Program-made: the position numbers and the translations under genes
The notes under the pieces: generated by a model
Seen by the model: only the letters and a program-made list of their open reading frames with translations
Databases searched by the model: none
What the model was told of the DNA's origin: nothing
Shown: positions 12,201 through 24,215 of the stretch, piece by piece
Position numbering within the stretch: the stretch's first letter is position 1
Layout: each line of letters opens with the position of its first letter
Origin: Bimastos eiseni
Lineage: Eukaryota > Annelida > Clitellata > Crassiclitellata > Lumbricidae
Direction of reading: 5' to 3'
Length of the DNA: 64,000 bases
Assembly (NCBI GenBank): GCA_959347315.1
Contig: OY365811.1
Location: 28,766,833 to 28,830,832, forward strand

Positions 12201-14221
12201 GTTGCATGTCCTTGACCTTGTATTGGATAGCTGTGATGTTTCATTTGCTCCTGATGACTTGAAACTTGGCCATGATCTTGTGAAGGATAGCCATTTTGCC
12301 GTGCTTGTCCTTGATGACCAGTAACTTGTCCTTGACCTTGCAATGGATAACTATCTGGCTGCAATTGTCCTGGATAACCTATATCCTGTCCTTGATCTTG
12401 GGATGGAGAATGCAGCAGCATTTGTCCTTGATACCCTGTAACTTGTCCCTGACCTTGTGCTGGGTAGCTATGTGACTGCATTTGTCCATGACTTGAAACT
12501 TGTCCTTGACCATGTGATGGAGAATTACTTTGCTCCATTAGTCCTTGATGACTTGTTGCATGTCCTTGACCTTGTATTGGATAGCTGTGATGCTTCATTT
12601 GCTCCTGATGACTTGAAACTTGGCCATGATCTTGTGAAGGATAGCCATTTTGCCGTGCTTGTCCTTGATGACCAGTAACTTGTCCTTGACCTTGCAATGG
12701 ATAACTATCTGGCTGCAATTGTCCTGGATAACCTATATCCTGTCCTTGATCTTGGGATGGAGAATGCAGCAGCATTTGTCCTTGATACCCTGTAACTTGT
12801 CCCTGACCTTGTGCTGGGTAGCTATGTGACTGCATTTGTCCATGACTTGAAACTTGTCCTTGACCATGTGATGGAGAATTACTTTGCTCCATTAGTCCTT
12901 GATGACTTGTTGCATGTCCTTGACCTTGTATTGGATAGCTGTGATGCTTCATTTGCTCCTGATGACTTGAAACTTGGCCATGATCTTGTGAAGGATAGCC
13001 ATTTTGCCGTGCTTGTCCTTGATGACCAGTAACTTGTCCTTGACCTTGCAATGGATAACTATCTGGCTGCATTTGTCTGTGAAGACTTCTAATTTGTCCA
13101 TGACCTTGTGATGGGTAGCCAAGTGGCTGCATTTGTTCTTGATCATCTGTAACCTGTCCTTGACCTTGTGTTAGAGAGTTATTTTGGTTAATTTGTCCTT
13201 GATAATCTGTAGCTTGTTCTTGATGCTGCAATTGATAGCCATATGGCTGTATTTGTCCTTGTTGATTTGTCACTTGTCCTAAACCTTGTGATGAATAGCT
13301 ATATTGCTGTATTTGTCCCTGAGGGCCTGTTACGTGTACTTGACCTTGTGAAGGATTGCTCAATTGCTGCATTGGCACTTGATAACCTGGCCATTGTCCA
13401 TGAGTTGAGGATATATAGGTGGGTTTCAACACTTGCCCTGGATTAGCAGCAGATTGTTTTTGAAGTGAACAAATGCTTTGCTGCATTTGTCCTTTGCATG
13501 GGATCATATAATTTTGTTGTATTTGTATTTATGCTGGTGTAATCTGATTACTTGCATCAGCGGAAGCAATCATTTGTCGTTGAAATTCTTGTGGTTCCTC
13601 TTGAACTGAATTGATAAATGCCAATTCTGGTTGTCTCTGATTTACGTTCAGAAAATCGTTTGTTGGTTGTTCTGCATTCTTTGTCGTCATCTGGTGTGAT
13701 GCTATCGACTTGTCATTCCAGATCCTGTGATCTGTCGATTGACTCAGATTCACCAGCGTCTGTTCTAGGTTGATGTCTGAGTCATAATGATCTTTTTTGT
13801 CACTGCCAATGCCAACACTTCCAACGTTATCACTTGGCTTTTCTCCTTCAATCGACTCTGATTTTACTTTTAAGACTCTTATTCTTTTCTGCTTTGTGTC
13901 ATTTCTCTTCTCTGTTAATTCAAACCCTTTTTCAGATATCTCCCCCAGACCAGTGATAACATCAGTGCAGGCACCGCTTTCATCGATCATGATTCTTTCT
14001 CTCTTTTTCGTCTTCTCCATTGCCTGTTTAGCCTCCTCTTGTAGAAATCTTCTTACATCCTTTATTGCCTCAAAGTTTCCACTGAGACGAAAGACATTGC
14101 CATCGTCACTAACAACAATGCTTCGTTCAGAGCAGATGTGGTGAAGAACTTTCCTCCAGTTGTCAGAGTCATCGCGTGTTTTCATCCAGTTGCTCCATTC
14201 AGCGCTAATTGTAACCGTCAT
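9275..14221 (-). CDS. Gene A: macro-domain protein with Gln/Gly-rich repeats, interrupted by a stop
   Basis: Proposed CDS: complement(join(9275..9447, 11410..14221)), about 994 codons. Start: the ATG at 14221 opens MTVTIS, as in gene B, a few bases after a TTTAG acceptor. Residues 1-75 form a small folded domain shared with B (GNFEAIKDVRRFL matches GSYKAIKRIRDDL), possibly KH-like. A charged linker follows, then at codon 231 an in-frame TAA (13531-13529). The same frame continues as a Gln/Gly/Ser/Tyr repeat region, and from about residue 811 as a macro domain (VDQGTQVLVSSTN, VVDECRQI, GNLGPYVEGILHTVLP, SFPALGS). Exon 1 ends at TCAG|GTATGA in phase 1. Exon 2, after TTGTAG, restores EIFGLQRMVQAF, equivalent to the GIFG loop and last helix of macro domains, and ends at 9275. 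The VNAAN and GGG elements of ADP-ribose binders are altered, so binding is uncertain. No PARP catalytic domain is visible. Could be a pseudogene, a polymorphic null or a readthrough gene. Confidence 0.75.
10373..10711. mobile_element. hAT MITE in gene A intron
   Basis: The ends are CAGTGCTGTTCAAC and its inverted counterpart GTTGGACAGCACTG. Flanks are AGCTTACT on the left and AGCTAACT on the right (7 of 8 match), consistent with an old 8-bp hAT target duplication. Length is 339 bp with no coding capacity. Confidence 0.8.
10880..10990. repeat. TACA/TGTA simple repeat
   Basis: Low-complexity, locally palindromic ACATACATACATAC-type sequence within the gene A intron. Confidence 0.7.
12006..13070 (-). 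repeat. Three tandem 354-bp coding repeats in gene A
   Basis: Identical landmarks recur at exactly 354-bp spacing (for example the TGTCCATGACTTGAAACTTG block at 12127, 12481 and 12835). Each unit is in frame and encodes 118 residues made of about six sub-units of roughly 20 residues of the form 'YPSQGQGQVTxHQGQMxQ'. The three long units are almost identical, while the flanking short units (11880-12000 and 13075-13500) have diverged. This points to a recent duplication or gene conversion of the long unit. Confidence 0.95.
13529..13531 (-). other. In-frame TAA within gene A exon 1
   Basis: The minus strand reads ...ASNQITPA, then TAA, then IQIQQNYMIPCKGQMQQ, with the frame unchanged for 230 codons before and about 706 after. 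The surrounding codons are Gln-rich, so a single C-to-T change of CAA would explain it. A splice that removes the stop would need a roughly 50-bp intron without a good acceptor and seems unlikely. Confidence 0.85.
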
Positions 14222-14439
14222 TGAGGCCACAACCTAAACATAGAGAGAGAAGAGCAATGTTAAGGCACAGATGAACCCCTCATAATATGTCACAAGTTGA
14301 AGGCATCTTGTGAGGCTGTCATCTTAGCACAAGCAAATGATCAGCTGCAGGTGTGGCTATCTGTGCACTACATTAGATTTTTAATTTAATATAATATGCA
14401 TTTATTAAGTACGTTTATCTAATGTCCAACTATTATCGA

Positions 14440-14639
14440 CAAGCCGTATCGAAGGGGGGGGCCAGCAGGGCCTAGGCCTCGAGCGCAAATGTGGAAAAGG
14501 CGCAAATTTCAGGATGGAATAACTTATTATTCCATAAAATGCACTATTTTCAAAATGTGTGGGTGCCAAATTTATGCTACGCACGTACAGGGCGCAATTA
14601 GCTAAGCACAGGGCGCAATTATAGCTCGGTACGGCCCTG
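14440..14639. mobile_element. 200-bp hAT MITE inserted into an older repeat
   Basis: It begins CAAGCCGTATCGAAG and ends CGGTACGGCCCTG, which are imperfect inverted copies. It is flanked by ATTATCGA at 14432-14439 and 14640-14647, an exact 8-bp duplication. The broken host sequence (GTCCAACTATTATCGA ... CAGTGCTGAGCAATT) is found uninterrupted, in inverted orientation, at about 16845-16880, which gives the pre-insertion state. Confidence 0.9.
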
Positions 14640-15270
14640 ATTATCGACAGTGCTGAGCAATTGCGAGGGAAGGACCTGCTCACAGTCCATACATAGTAAC
14701 TGTCTCAAGGAAGTCTTGAACCAGTACTGTTCGCATTACAAGGCAAGTGCACTAAACAATCAGCCACCAATCATGTCCCACAGCAATGGCACAGCCATAC
14801 AGCACATGGCAACAGAGTTCCATGGTCTTTCAGAGCTGATGATGACATCCACAGAGTAGGTTGGCATCAGTAGAAATGAAACAGAATGCAATCTAAGCCT
14901 TGAACCTGGAGTGGAAAGGGATGAAGGAGGAGTAGAAAGAGGAAGAGGAGGTGCAAAAGAACGATGTACCACTCATTCAAGAACAGATTTCTTAAATTCC
15001 TAAAAGCCAATTAATCAACTAACCATGCAAAACCCAAATCATAGAGTTAAATAATAATTTAATAATTTAATTGATTTAATGAGTGATGACATATTTTACC
15101 TCTTCCATTTTCACAATTTTGAATATCTGCAAAACCATAAACAATACATGTTTTAAAATAGCCTATATGAATCGCAAAAGTAATGTAAACTGAACAGCTT
15201 AAAATTGACAAGCACTAGTAGTTACAATTTTTATGAGACTACTCTGCATTGGATAAGTAGCAGCTTCCAG

Positions 15271-15884
15271 CAGGGATGTGGTCTCAAAACCGCGGTCTTG
15301 GTCTCGAGACCGGAAAACTGCAGTCTTGGTCTTGGTCTCGAATGCATCGGTCTTGGTCTTGGACCATCAGTCTTGGTCTCGACTGCGTCAATCTTGGTCT
15401 TAAAGGAACGGTCTTGAGATTGGTCTCCGTCTTAAATTAGCTTCTTGGTCATTTGTCGTATCAAAGCAATTTCTTTGATATTTGTCAGTTATTTTGGATT
15501 ATTAGAGACACCGGATGTTTAAGCCCTATGCGCTTGTAATCGATTTATGACAAGCTGACCATCTTTATATATATATATACATATATATATATATGTGTGT
15601 GTGTACATGTTACTATGGGAATAAATGTATTTGCAACAAAACCAGCCATTTCAAAATTTGCTTTCACAAATGTCAAGGTTTTGAAACAATCTAATTATTC
15701 TTCGGCAATAAAATTAATGTTTTAAGCGTGTTATTCCGTTTTAGTGTCTTAATAAATTGAATTGTATATAAAAAAAGAGTAACGGTCTTGGTCTTGGACC
15801 CTCGGTCTTGGTATCAGACCACCTGGTCTTGGTCGTATTGGTCTCGGTCTTGGTCTCGAGGTTTTAGTCTCGTGCCCAACACTG
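15271..15884. mobile_element. hAT MITE, 'GGTCTTGGTCTCGA' family, copy 1
   Basis: It begins CAGGGATGTGGTCTC and ends GTGCCCAACACTG. An exact 8-bp duplication GCTTCCAG flanks it (15263-15270, 15885-15892). Both ends carry subterminal arrays of the hexamer GGTCTT/GGTCTC, which could be transposase-binding sites. The centre holds a TA/TG microsatellite and no ORF of note. It is inverted relative to the copy at 33614-34473. Confidence 0.95.
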
Positions 15885-16683
15885 GCTTCCAGAGTATCAC
15901 AGGCAAGCAGAGGTGCAAAAAACCAAGATTTTTTAAATCAAAAGTTGTTTTCTTGTTTTATTGGGTTTTATTTGTTCTTTGTTTTCCTTTGGATTTTGTC
16001 ATAACAGATTTTTATAAAAAGCATCACAGCACAGCATGAAAAAGAGCCCCAACTCGTTTCTATAATAAAAAAAGTTAGCTTGATTTCGGACGGATTAACA
16101 CACAATTAGTAATATAATAATAATATTAGTAAATTATTGATAAAAATATTTTAAAAAGCCCAAAAACCAAAAATTGCCATTTTTCGTATCTTTTGATTTT
16201 TTTGTAAAATAACAAAAACCAAATAACCAAAAACCAACATGTTTGCAGCCCTGCAGACAAGATCCATTCACTTGATCTGTTCAAGCGGCTTTCAGAATAC
16301 TCATCAAGTCCGATAAATAATTTATCGATGATTGCGAGTTAAGCGCATAACAATAAACATACTATTGACTTATAGATCTGCTCTTTCCTGTTATAATAAA
16401 GTGGAGCCAAATAAAGTGCTGTCATATGCCAAGCAAATTTCTGTCGACGGCAACGGCCTCTGTTGTCATAAGCTTTCGTTAAACTCAGGATCTCTGGATC
16501 CATACATGTACGTTATAATAAGCACTTTCGTTTTTACTTTCAGATGACAATTCTTCATTAAATCTTCAATAATAAATGTCGTAGCATCAAACGAGACTAT
16601 TCTTGTGCTAATATGTAACTTGTATTATACAGTTTGAATATTATATTATTCCTAAATACGTGATGCCAGTTTCATTACTTTAT

Positions 16684-16885
16684 AAATACGGCTTAGCTTG
16701 ATGCTTTCGCTTTCAGCAGAATTATTAGTTGTTGACGCCAGGTACAAAGGTTAACATAAAGGCAATCTATTACTATTGCCAACATAAGTTGCTTGCGTCA
16801 TAACAAGATTACGGTTTTCAAGCATCAAGCCAAGCCGTATTTTTAAAATTGCTCAGCACCATCGATAACAGTTGGACATTAGAAA
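16684..16885. repeat. MITE-like inverted repeat
   Basis: AAATACGGCTTAGCTTGATGC at 16684 and its inverted copy ending 16841 (GCATCAAGCCAAGCCGTATT) form arms of about 25 bp around some 110 bp. The outer flank to 16885 matches the target of the MITE at 14440, so the family has more than one copy in the window. Confidence 0.7.
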
Positions 16886-17295
16886 AAGGTGCATAGAGCT
16901 TTCTCAGTCTCAGCTTTCTATAGTTACCAACCGTTGAAATATTTACCTTGTTTAATCACTTAATCAAATTATTATTACATGTATATGCAATATGTAGGCC
17001 TAATGGGCTTCTGGATGTCAACAGTTAAATTGCACACCTGTTATAACTAGTCATCATCCGTTCATAATGAACACGTAATCATTATGCGGTTTGTCCATTT
17101 GAAATTAAACGAAGATGATTTTATTTTGCTACGTCTTCACGTGTAGGGCAGATGTAGGGTGTGGAGAGAAAAGACCAACAACGCACTATATATATACATG
17201 TAGATTCCTTGGACTTGAAGCTGAAGCAAAAACATATCAACAGTAACATAGAGAATGGAACGTCGAGCAGTGCTCTTCCTTACCCGCAGGTGCCG

Positions 17296-18130
17296 CCAGA
17301 GCCGGCTTCTGGCATAGGTCTAGGGCGTCAAATTATAGGGGTCGCCAAATTTTAGGAAAACATTTTTTCTGCAATAATTTTTAATAATTTTATGATAATA
17401 CAAAATACACAATTGTATAACTAGATATTCAAAATTGGTTCTAAGCAAATTCCAGTCTCAAGAACAGTTTTCAATCTCATACCGACTTACAACAGAAATC
17501 ATAACTTGTAAGAGTAGGCCTAGGCTCAACTTGCAGCTGGATCTGCGATACACATGCGACATTTAGCTGCAAACCTCACAGCCAAGAAAAAAATTATAGC
17601 TCGGGTAAGGAAGCGTTTGTTTAATTAATGGTAAATCCACAGGAAAATATTTTCTTTGCTGTTTTGGATACAACCATTAAGTCTGTAGCAGAGCGGTTTA
17701 ATCAGCTGGATGATCACTAATATAATTTTTGATTTGTTTATAACATTAATTGGCTTCCAAACGAACAGCAAAAGAATTTACTGAAAAACGCAGAATTCAG
17801 AACGAATAATAGGCGAACATATTACAAAGATATTGATGCTTTATAACTCGGTGCTGAACTTTTCTGCATTTCCCAATGGGCAGAAGGGGAAGCAATAAAT
17901 AGTCCATATCAACTCTTAATTTATTCAAACTTTACTGTTGCGTTGAGAATTCTTCTGAGACTCCCTGTATCAGAGGAGTACAGCTATTCAAAGCTGAAAC
18001 TTATTAAATTATCTACGAACGACGATGACACAGAATCAGTTGGTTGATTTGTCAAAATGGTTGGCATATAAAAAGATATTGCACCAGATATACTCCACAG
18101 TAGGCCTACCTTGGCTGTTCTAGAATTTTA
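17296..18130 (+). pseudogene. hAT transposase remnant (TTF/ZMYM1-like)
   Basis: Broken plus-strand frames give ENIFFAVLDTTIKSVAERFNQ (about 17642-17704) and TVALRILLRLPVS, then YSKLKLIK (about 17934-18010). The latter pair matches the C-terminal dimerisation domain of hAT transposases ('NTxIALRILLTxPVSVASxERSFSKLKLIK'). Stops and frameshifts are frequent. A CAGAGCCGGCTTCTGG motif at 17296 followed by GGGCGTCAAATTATAGGGG resembles the left end of such elements; I could not identify the right end. Confidence 0.65.
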
Positions 18131-18166
18131 AAATATGGAACATCGAATTACTTGATAAAAAGCATC

Positions 18167-18202
<36 letters not shown>

Positions 18203-18610
18203 TTGCATCCAATGCTACAACCTAGTCGCTTTCATGGGCACCTTTCCGTTGACCCCAGAAGATGAGGCCTGACCCTCCGGACAATACAATTTAAAAAAAT
18301 AAAAATAAATAATAGTAATAAAAATATAATTACACAAATTTGATAATTATAGAACACAATATCATTGACATCATATCAACATATCATATTTGTATCTGCA
18401 GCAAAACATACTAGGCCTATAGTTGACTAAAAAATTGGTATATTGATAAACTTAATTTTAACAATTGCCATTTTTAGTATTTTTTAATTTTTATATTCTA
18501 AAATTACTATTTGATTAGTTTAACTCCGCTCTCCTTGCTATATTATATTTTCTTTAAATGTTTGCATCGGCGCGCCCTCTCCTTCCCTAGCAATTTTCCT
18601 TCGCCAGAAC

Positions 18611-20741
18611 TAGAGCTCTGCGCCGACCTAAAAGTTTCGGCGGTGGCGCGTCGGTTATTTTTGACCGGCGGCGGCCGACGCGCCGCCGATCCAAAAAATT
18701 CGGCGGCGGCGACGCGATCGGCGAAGTGTTCTATAAGTATTAGCAAACATGCTTCAAAAGTTGTTATAATGTTGTGCATATTCTACATTATTTTTTGCTG
18801 TTGTCTGATCTCAAATTTTTATTCAAGAGAAACAATTATTCTCAGAGACTGAGAACAGACATTTAGGAATAAAAAGCAAGAAGTAATTTTTTATTTTCCC
18901 TTATCAAGCACACCGAGCAGTATAACGTGATCAGAATTCACCACCTTTCCAGATTTATTGGTCAATAACCCGAATGACTTCCACATGAAACATTTTCCAT
19001 CATTCTTAATTATTATGTACTATTCGTTCAACCTAAGCAGCCCATTCACAATAGTAGTAGTCGTTGTAGCAATGGAAGTAGTAGCAGCAATAACAGAAGT
19101 AGTTGTAGCAAAAGTAGTAGTCGAAGACTATAACAACCTACGGTACGAGTAGCGGCAACAACAGCAGGACAATGGATAACATTCATTCGTATCCATTGCC
19201 ACCAAATGGCTTGGGTCTCCCAGGGTCTCATCTTGATGATGAAGATGGAATGTCTTTTTATTATGTTGCCTTAGCTTGTCAACTTGTGTTTCAATGAAGC
19301 ACATCTTATAGTGCATACCTCTCAAGGTATTTTTCTCTTAGAAAGCCAAGATAAAGAAGAGAAGAAAAGGAGCAGTCCCTCAAACGCGATTGAAGTATGA
19401 AGTGTTACCGACTTCATTATCTGAGCCTCATCAGTCGAGTGTGGATGGCCCCCGCTGATTTGAATCCCAAAACACTCGATTGACAGTATAGTTATTAGGT
19501 CTACACTATCGAGCGTATGGTGCATGTTAAATGTCATTTGAATCTAGACTTAATATTACATTAGGTTTAGGAATGCCCAATGAGCAAGAGAAAATGTCTC
19601 CAATTATTAGGGCCCTGCTACAAACAATTACTAACGTAATGTAAGTATATTTGTACTTACACATTTCCATAAACTTGTTTTTCATCCGCCATAATGATGT
19701 GTGAATAGGCCTACTTGAAATAATCCAGGCAGTCGATTACACGGCGAAGACGGTGCTATATAGTAGCACGCAAGCGAAATTAGTGTTGCGAAGGATAATC
19801 AGTAAAGCTTTTAGTGATTGCCCTAACACTGGCGGCTATGGCAGATTTCCTATGTACGATAATTGAGGATTCGATATCGATGGTTGGGCAGCAGTGCAAT
19901 TGCCATTTGCCACTGTCACCCAAGGCAGAGTGGATCATTATTTGTCCATGTGCAGCAGCAGCCGCTAATTGAATACCTAACAGTCAGTCCTCTGCAGAAT
20001 CCTGCAGAATCTGCAGAAGCCCATTCACAATAGTAGTAGTCATTGTAGCAATGGAAGTAATAGCAGCAGTAGTTGAAATGTATGTGAAATGTATCTGCTT
20101 AAACTGCGTATGAAGAAAACTAGACTTTTGTGGGCCTAGGCGTACGTGACCTGTGACCATAGTCTTTCCGGACAGCAGCAGCATCGACTTGTGTGTAAAC
20201 GCTTTGCGGCTGTGCACAGACCACGGCATAAATTATCTAGGGGTCAGTGACTGAACCTTACTAGTGGAACTGTGAGTTGATATCTGTAATGGAATAATGA
20301 ATGAAACATATGAAAGAGCAAGAGCACATAGGGAATGGCAGATGACTTTAAAGAATGGGGTGGAACAAGTCTCCACAAGTTTAATGACTGTGTGGAGAGA
20401 GGTGGCTAGAAAGGTATCCGACACAGGTCTACGGGCGATGAGTCCATGGTTGTTGATTGATTGAACATATGCCCAGTTCACGAAGGCCACGGACAGACGG
20501 TTTATGTGGCCAAATATATAAATACACGAATATATATATATTTGTATATATAATTATGTACATATATATATGTGTATATCAAGGTGGATGCATATCGTGG
20601 ATGTGTGTGTGTGTGTGTGTGCTTGCGTGTGTGTTTGTGAGTGTAAACACATCAGCGTGGGTTCGGCGGCGCGCCGGCAAATTGTTGGCGGCGGCGGCAA
20701 CAAAATGTCGGCGTTGGCGGCGCGGCCGGCGTGAAGCTCTA
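18611..20741. mobile_element. 2.1-kb hAT element with GC-rich CGCCG ends
   Basis: Left end TAGAGCTCTGCGCCG and right end CGGCGTGAAGCTCTA are inverted copies. GCCAGAAC flanks both sides exactly (18603-18610 and 20742-20749), an 8-bp duplication. Subterminal regions are packed with CGGCGGCGGC, in sharp contrast to the AT-rich interior. No transposase could be read. The interior contains a 55-bp direct repeat (about 19038-19092 and 20018-20072), trinucleotide AGT repeats, and a clean 55-residue ORF at 20297-20464 of unknown nature. The interior may be captured host sequence. Confidence 0.9.
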
Positions 20742-20779
20742 GCCAGAACTATATTTTTGTGAAGCTCGTGGATTTTGCA

Positions 20780-20821
<42 letters not shown>

Positions 20822-20929
20822 GTCTCTTAGGCAATCTCCAATAATATATATATATAAGTTTTATACATGTATATGTATCATTGTCTTAGTTTCATCATAT
20901 ATATATATATATATGATGGGGCCTATATG

Positions 20930-21965
20930 GACAGCCCATCTGCGGGCGATGTCAATTTGGCCGCGTGCTCCACTTAGGTCCCAAGTAGGCAGCCCATAAA
21001 AGAGCCTACGTGGACCCAAGATGGGCCCACCTTTGACGCCCATATGGCTTCCAACGTGGCTAATAGGACAGCCTACGTGGGCTTAAGATGGCCCCACATT
21101 GGAAGCCCAAATGGGCTTCCAATATGGAACCCACGTGCGCAGCCCATCTGGGGTCGATATCAATATGGCCGCGGGCTCCACTTAGGTCCCAAGTGGGCAA
21201 CCCACATGAGCCTATGTGGGCTTAAGATGGGCGCCACGTTGGAAGCGCAAATGGCTTCCAACGTGGCTAATAGGACAGCCTACGTGGGCTCAAGATGAGC
21301 CCCACGAGGAAAGCCCATATGGGCTACCAAAATGAGTCCCATGTGGGCAGCCTATCTGGGCTCGATGTCAATTTGGCCGCGGGCTCCACTTAGGTCCCAA
21401 GTGGGGCGCCCACAAATGAGCCTACGTGGGCTCAATATGGGCCCCACGTGGGAAGCCAATATGGGCTTCCAATGTAGGCCCCACGCGGGCAGCCCAAATT
21501 GGGCTCGATTTCAATTTGGCCGCGGGCTCCACTTAGGTCCCAAGTGGGCCGCCTCTATGGGCTTCCAATGTGGGCCCCACGCGGGCAGCCCATCTGGGCT
21601 CGATTTCAATTTGGTCGCGGGTGTAACATAACATAGGTCCAAAGTGGGCAGCCCACAAATGGTCCTATGTGGGCTGAAGGTTGGCCCCATGTGGGAAGCC
21701 CATATGGGCTTCCAATATTGGCCCCATGTTGGCAGCCCATCTGGGCTCGTTGTCAATTTGGCCAAGGGGTTCTACCCTGGCCTAAAGTTGGCAGCCCACC
21801 AAAAAGCCGATGTGGACTCCAGATGGGCCCAATGTGCTGAACCTATATGGGCTTCCAATATGGGCTTAGTGGAAAGCCCATTTGGGTCAATGTCAATTTT
21901 GCTAAGAGCTCCACGTTAGTGCCAAGTCGGCAGCCCACAAATAAGCCTACACAGGATGCAGCCTA
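20930..21965. repeat. Complex satellite of GTGGGCAGCCCA units
   Basis: A core TCAATTTGGCCGCGGGCTCC recurs near 20951, 21159, 21367, 21510, 21605, 21752 and 21892. Spacings of 95 to 208 bp are built from shorter sub-blocks such as CCCATATGGGCTTCC and GTGGGCAGCCCATCTGGGC. Many sub-blocks are palindromic. ORFs across it are by-products of the repeat. Copies on the right side are more diverged than those in the middle. Confidence 0.95.
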
Positions 21966-23465
21966 CAAAATCATCCCAAGTAGACTGCCAATTTGACCAA
22001 CCAAAAGCCATCGGTATGAATAACCCATATTATGTATCTGAAAATTTGAAACATATTTCACACTACTCAAGTTTTATTAACACAAGCATGACGGCTTATT
22101 AAAATTATCAAGTTCAGCAGAAACGTAACTTATAACTAAAAGCAATAATGCAGTTGCTGCTTTGGACATGAAGACAAGATTGTAAATTTTTAACCATTGT
22201 ATTAAAATAAATCAGAAATCAACAATTAGAAATGCATTCTCAATTCCAGAGGTGTCCACAGATATAAAAAAATCAAGAAACTTAAATCTTAAGAGACTAA
22301 AATGAAGACATCCTATAAAGTGCCAAATCAAAAAATCAAAAAGCAATTATGTAAAAATCTGTCAATGACAAATTTAAAATTAATTAAATGTCAATGTCAA
22401 TTTACAGAGCAAAATAAGGCATAAGATCAATATTAGTCCGTCTTCAGCAGCATCGTCTGACTTTGTTTTTCGCATCGCTTCACTTTAATCGACTGCTTCC
22501 ACGATCTCGCACACCAGTTAGTCACTTGTCAAAGGCTACTTCTACGTCTTTCATCGTTGTCTCAAGCGGTGGATTCTTTTAAGATCCACCTAAGATATCA
22601 AATCCCAGTTGTGTTCGTTATCAAACAGCATAAAATAGCTTCCTAGCTAAATCATATGTTACAATAAATAATAGCTATCTCATAGAAACAGCTAAAAATG
22701 CTTGTAATAAAAATATAGCAGGTGTCCAGACACAAATATGCATAGCAGGGTAGAGCTCATTTCTGAAGTTGACACTCATGTGTTTTTTCTATCCTTAACA
22801 AATATTAGTCAGCCAGAATAAGATTGCTCTTGATAAAAATCTCGAGGCAGCTCAACGACCACAATCTGCAAACTTCTAAAGCTACCAGAGTACAAACATA
22901 TTCACGAGCATTGCATCAGGACAAAGAAGTTTCCCGGTTTCCAGAAAAAAGGCACAGCTAATAAGGCAGGTGTAGTTTAGGTCAGAGGCTTCTATCCCCC
23001 CCCTAAGGTGATGGAAGCAAGATTCCCCCACCACGCCTTGAAGTGGATGACGAACTCCTGATTAAATGCAGATTATTTCAGAGATAATTAGCAACTTTTG
23101 TAGCAGTTTATGACTATTCAGAATTTCAGACATTGCCTTGTCTAAAAATTGACAATAGTCATGTTACTTAACAAAATACTTTACAATAAAAAGTAACACT
23201 ACTATTGTAAGTAACATTGTTACACTTGGAAAGTACTTTAAAACATGGTAACGTTACTTAATTAATTTACATGATAATTAATATACATGGATGCATGAGG
23301 TGATCATTTTCCGATTATCCCAGTTACAATGCCAACATGTTGAACTTAAATAACTAAAACCTCTTGGTTTAAGCCTATCATTATAATAGCTAAGTTAATG
23401 CTGGATACTCACTTAGTTTGAGCAACTTTCTAGAATCTAGACAGTGATCAGATTTCGTTTTAATT
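21966..23465. other. No gene recognised
   Basis: AT-rich sequence with many stops in all frames. I see no repeat structure, RNA gene or splice-flanked ORF. Confidence 0.5.
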
Positions 23466-23469
23466 GGTC

Positions 23470-24215
23470 ACTTTACGAAATCCTTTGCCTACGGGCCTGC
23501 TGATTTAGTATTAGAACGCACATGTCTTGCTGAATGAGCCTGCTCTCTTCAGTTCTATGGTCTCGTTGCTGCAAAACCTCTCCATGCATCCAATGGCATC
23601 CAGCATGTACTTCATCAGAATTTCTGTCTTCTTTCGTCAATGTGTACATCAATGAGATGGTCATTCACAAATGAGGTAGACTTCTGCAGTAAAAGCTGCC
23701 ACGTGACGTGGACGTTGCTATCTTGGCGCATTGCTTCAAATTTTGCCCCACAGTTTGACGTCAACTTTGCTGCCATTGCCAGATCTACAGAATACTGATG
23801 CCTCGCAGTTGAGGGAAAACAAAGTGGGCCTAATAATGAATCTGACATTTTTTAGATGTTGCGAGAAGTCATGGGCTCCAGAAACTGACGCTGAGTATTC
23901 ACCCGTATACGAAGAGTGCTTTGAGGCTGGAATCCCCTGGATAGTAGGCTACTACACAGAATCTTTGGATGGTCGCATTAACTGCAAGCTACTATTCTAC
24001 TATTCCAGCTTGTATAGGCAACCTACTTCCGTTGACGATTTTGCCCTCCATTGTTCTAGGCGTCCCAATAGGTAGCATTAATTTTTTCATGTGCCCGCAG
24101 GAAAACCTCAAGAGTTCTTCCAACATCCCGAAGGTATTCTTCATTTCAGTACAACTTGAAACTGTTGATTGCATGACAAGGTTGAAGCGATGGCCATCAA
24201 AATTTATGGATTAAG
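23470..24215 (-). pseudogene. Degenerate ORF cluster, possibly a transposase remnant
   Basis: Minus-strand frames contain FNLVMQSTVSSCTEMKNTFG, then MLEELLRFS (about 24190-24110), and further down AAKLTSNCGAKFEAMRQDSN, separated by stops. 'HxxNLVVxxS ... VRNxFxxLxxLxxFF' is a pattern of hAT transposases of the ZMYM1/TTF type, so this may be another such relic; the match is weak. The conserved C-terminal hAT motif is not found here. Confidence 0.3.

Noticed and set aside
11863..13446. A series of 60-75 codon plus-strand ORFs with repeated LVLDLV content
   Set aside because: They are antisense shadows of the gene A tandem repeats, recurring with the same 354-bp period.
13500..13555. A tiny intron removing the in-frame TAA of gene A
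   Set aside because: It would be about 50 bp with no pyrimidine tract, much shorter than every other intron here (380 bp or more).
20775..21919. Overlapping ORFs on both strands of 60-100 codons
   Set aside because: They are products of TA microsatellite and GGGCAGCCCA satellite sequence, with no domain and no codon signal of their own.
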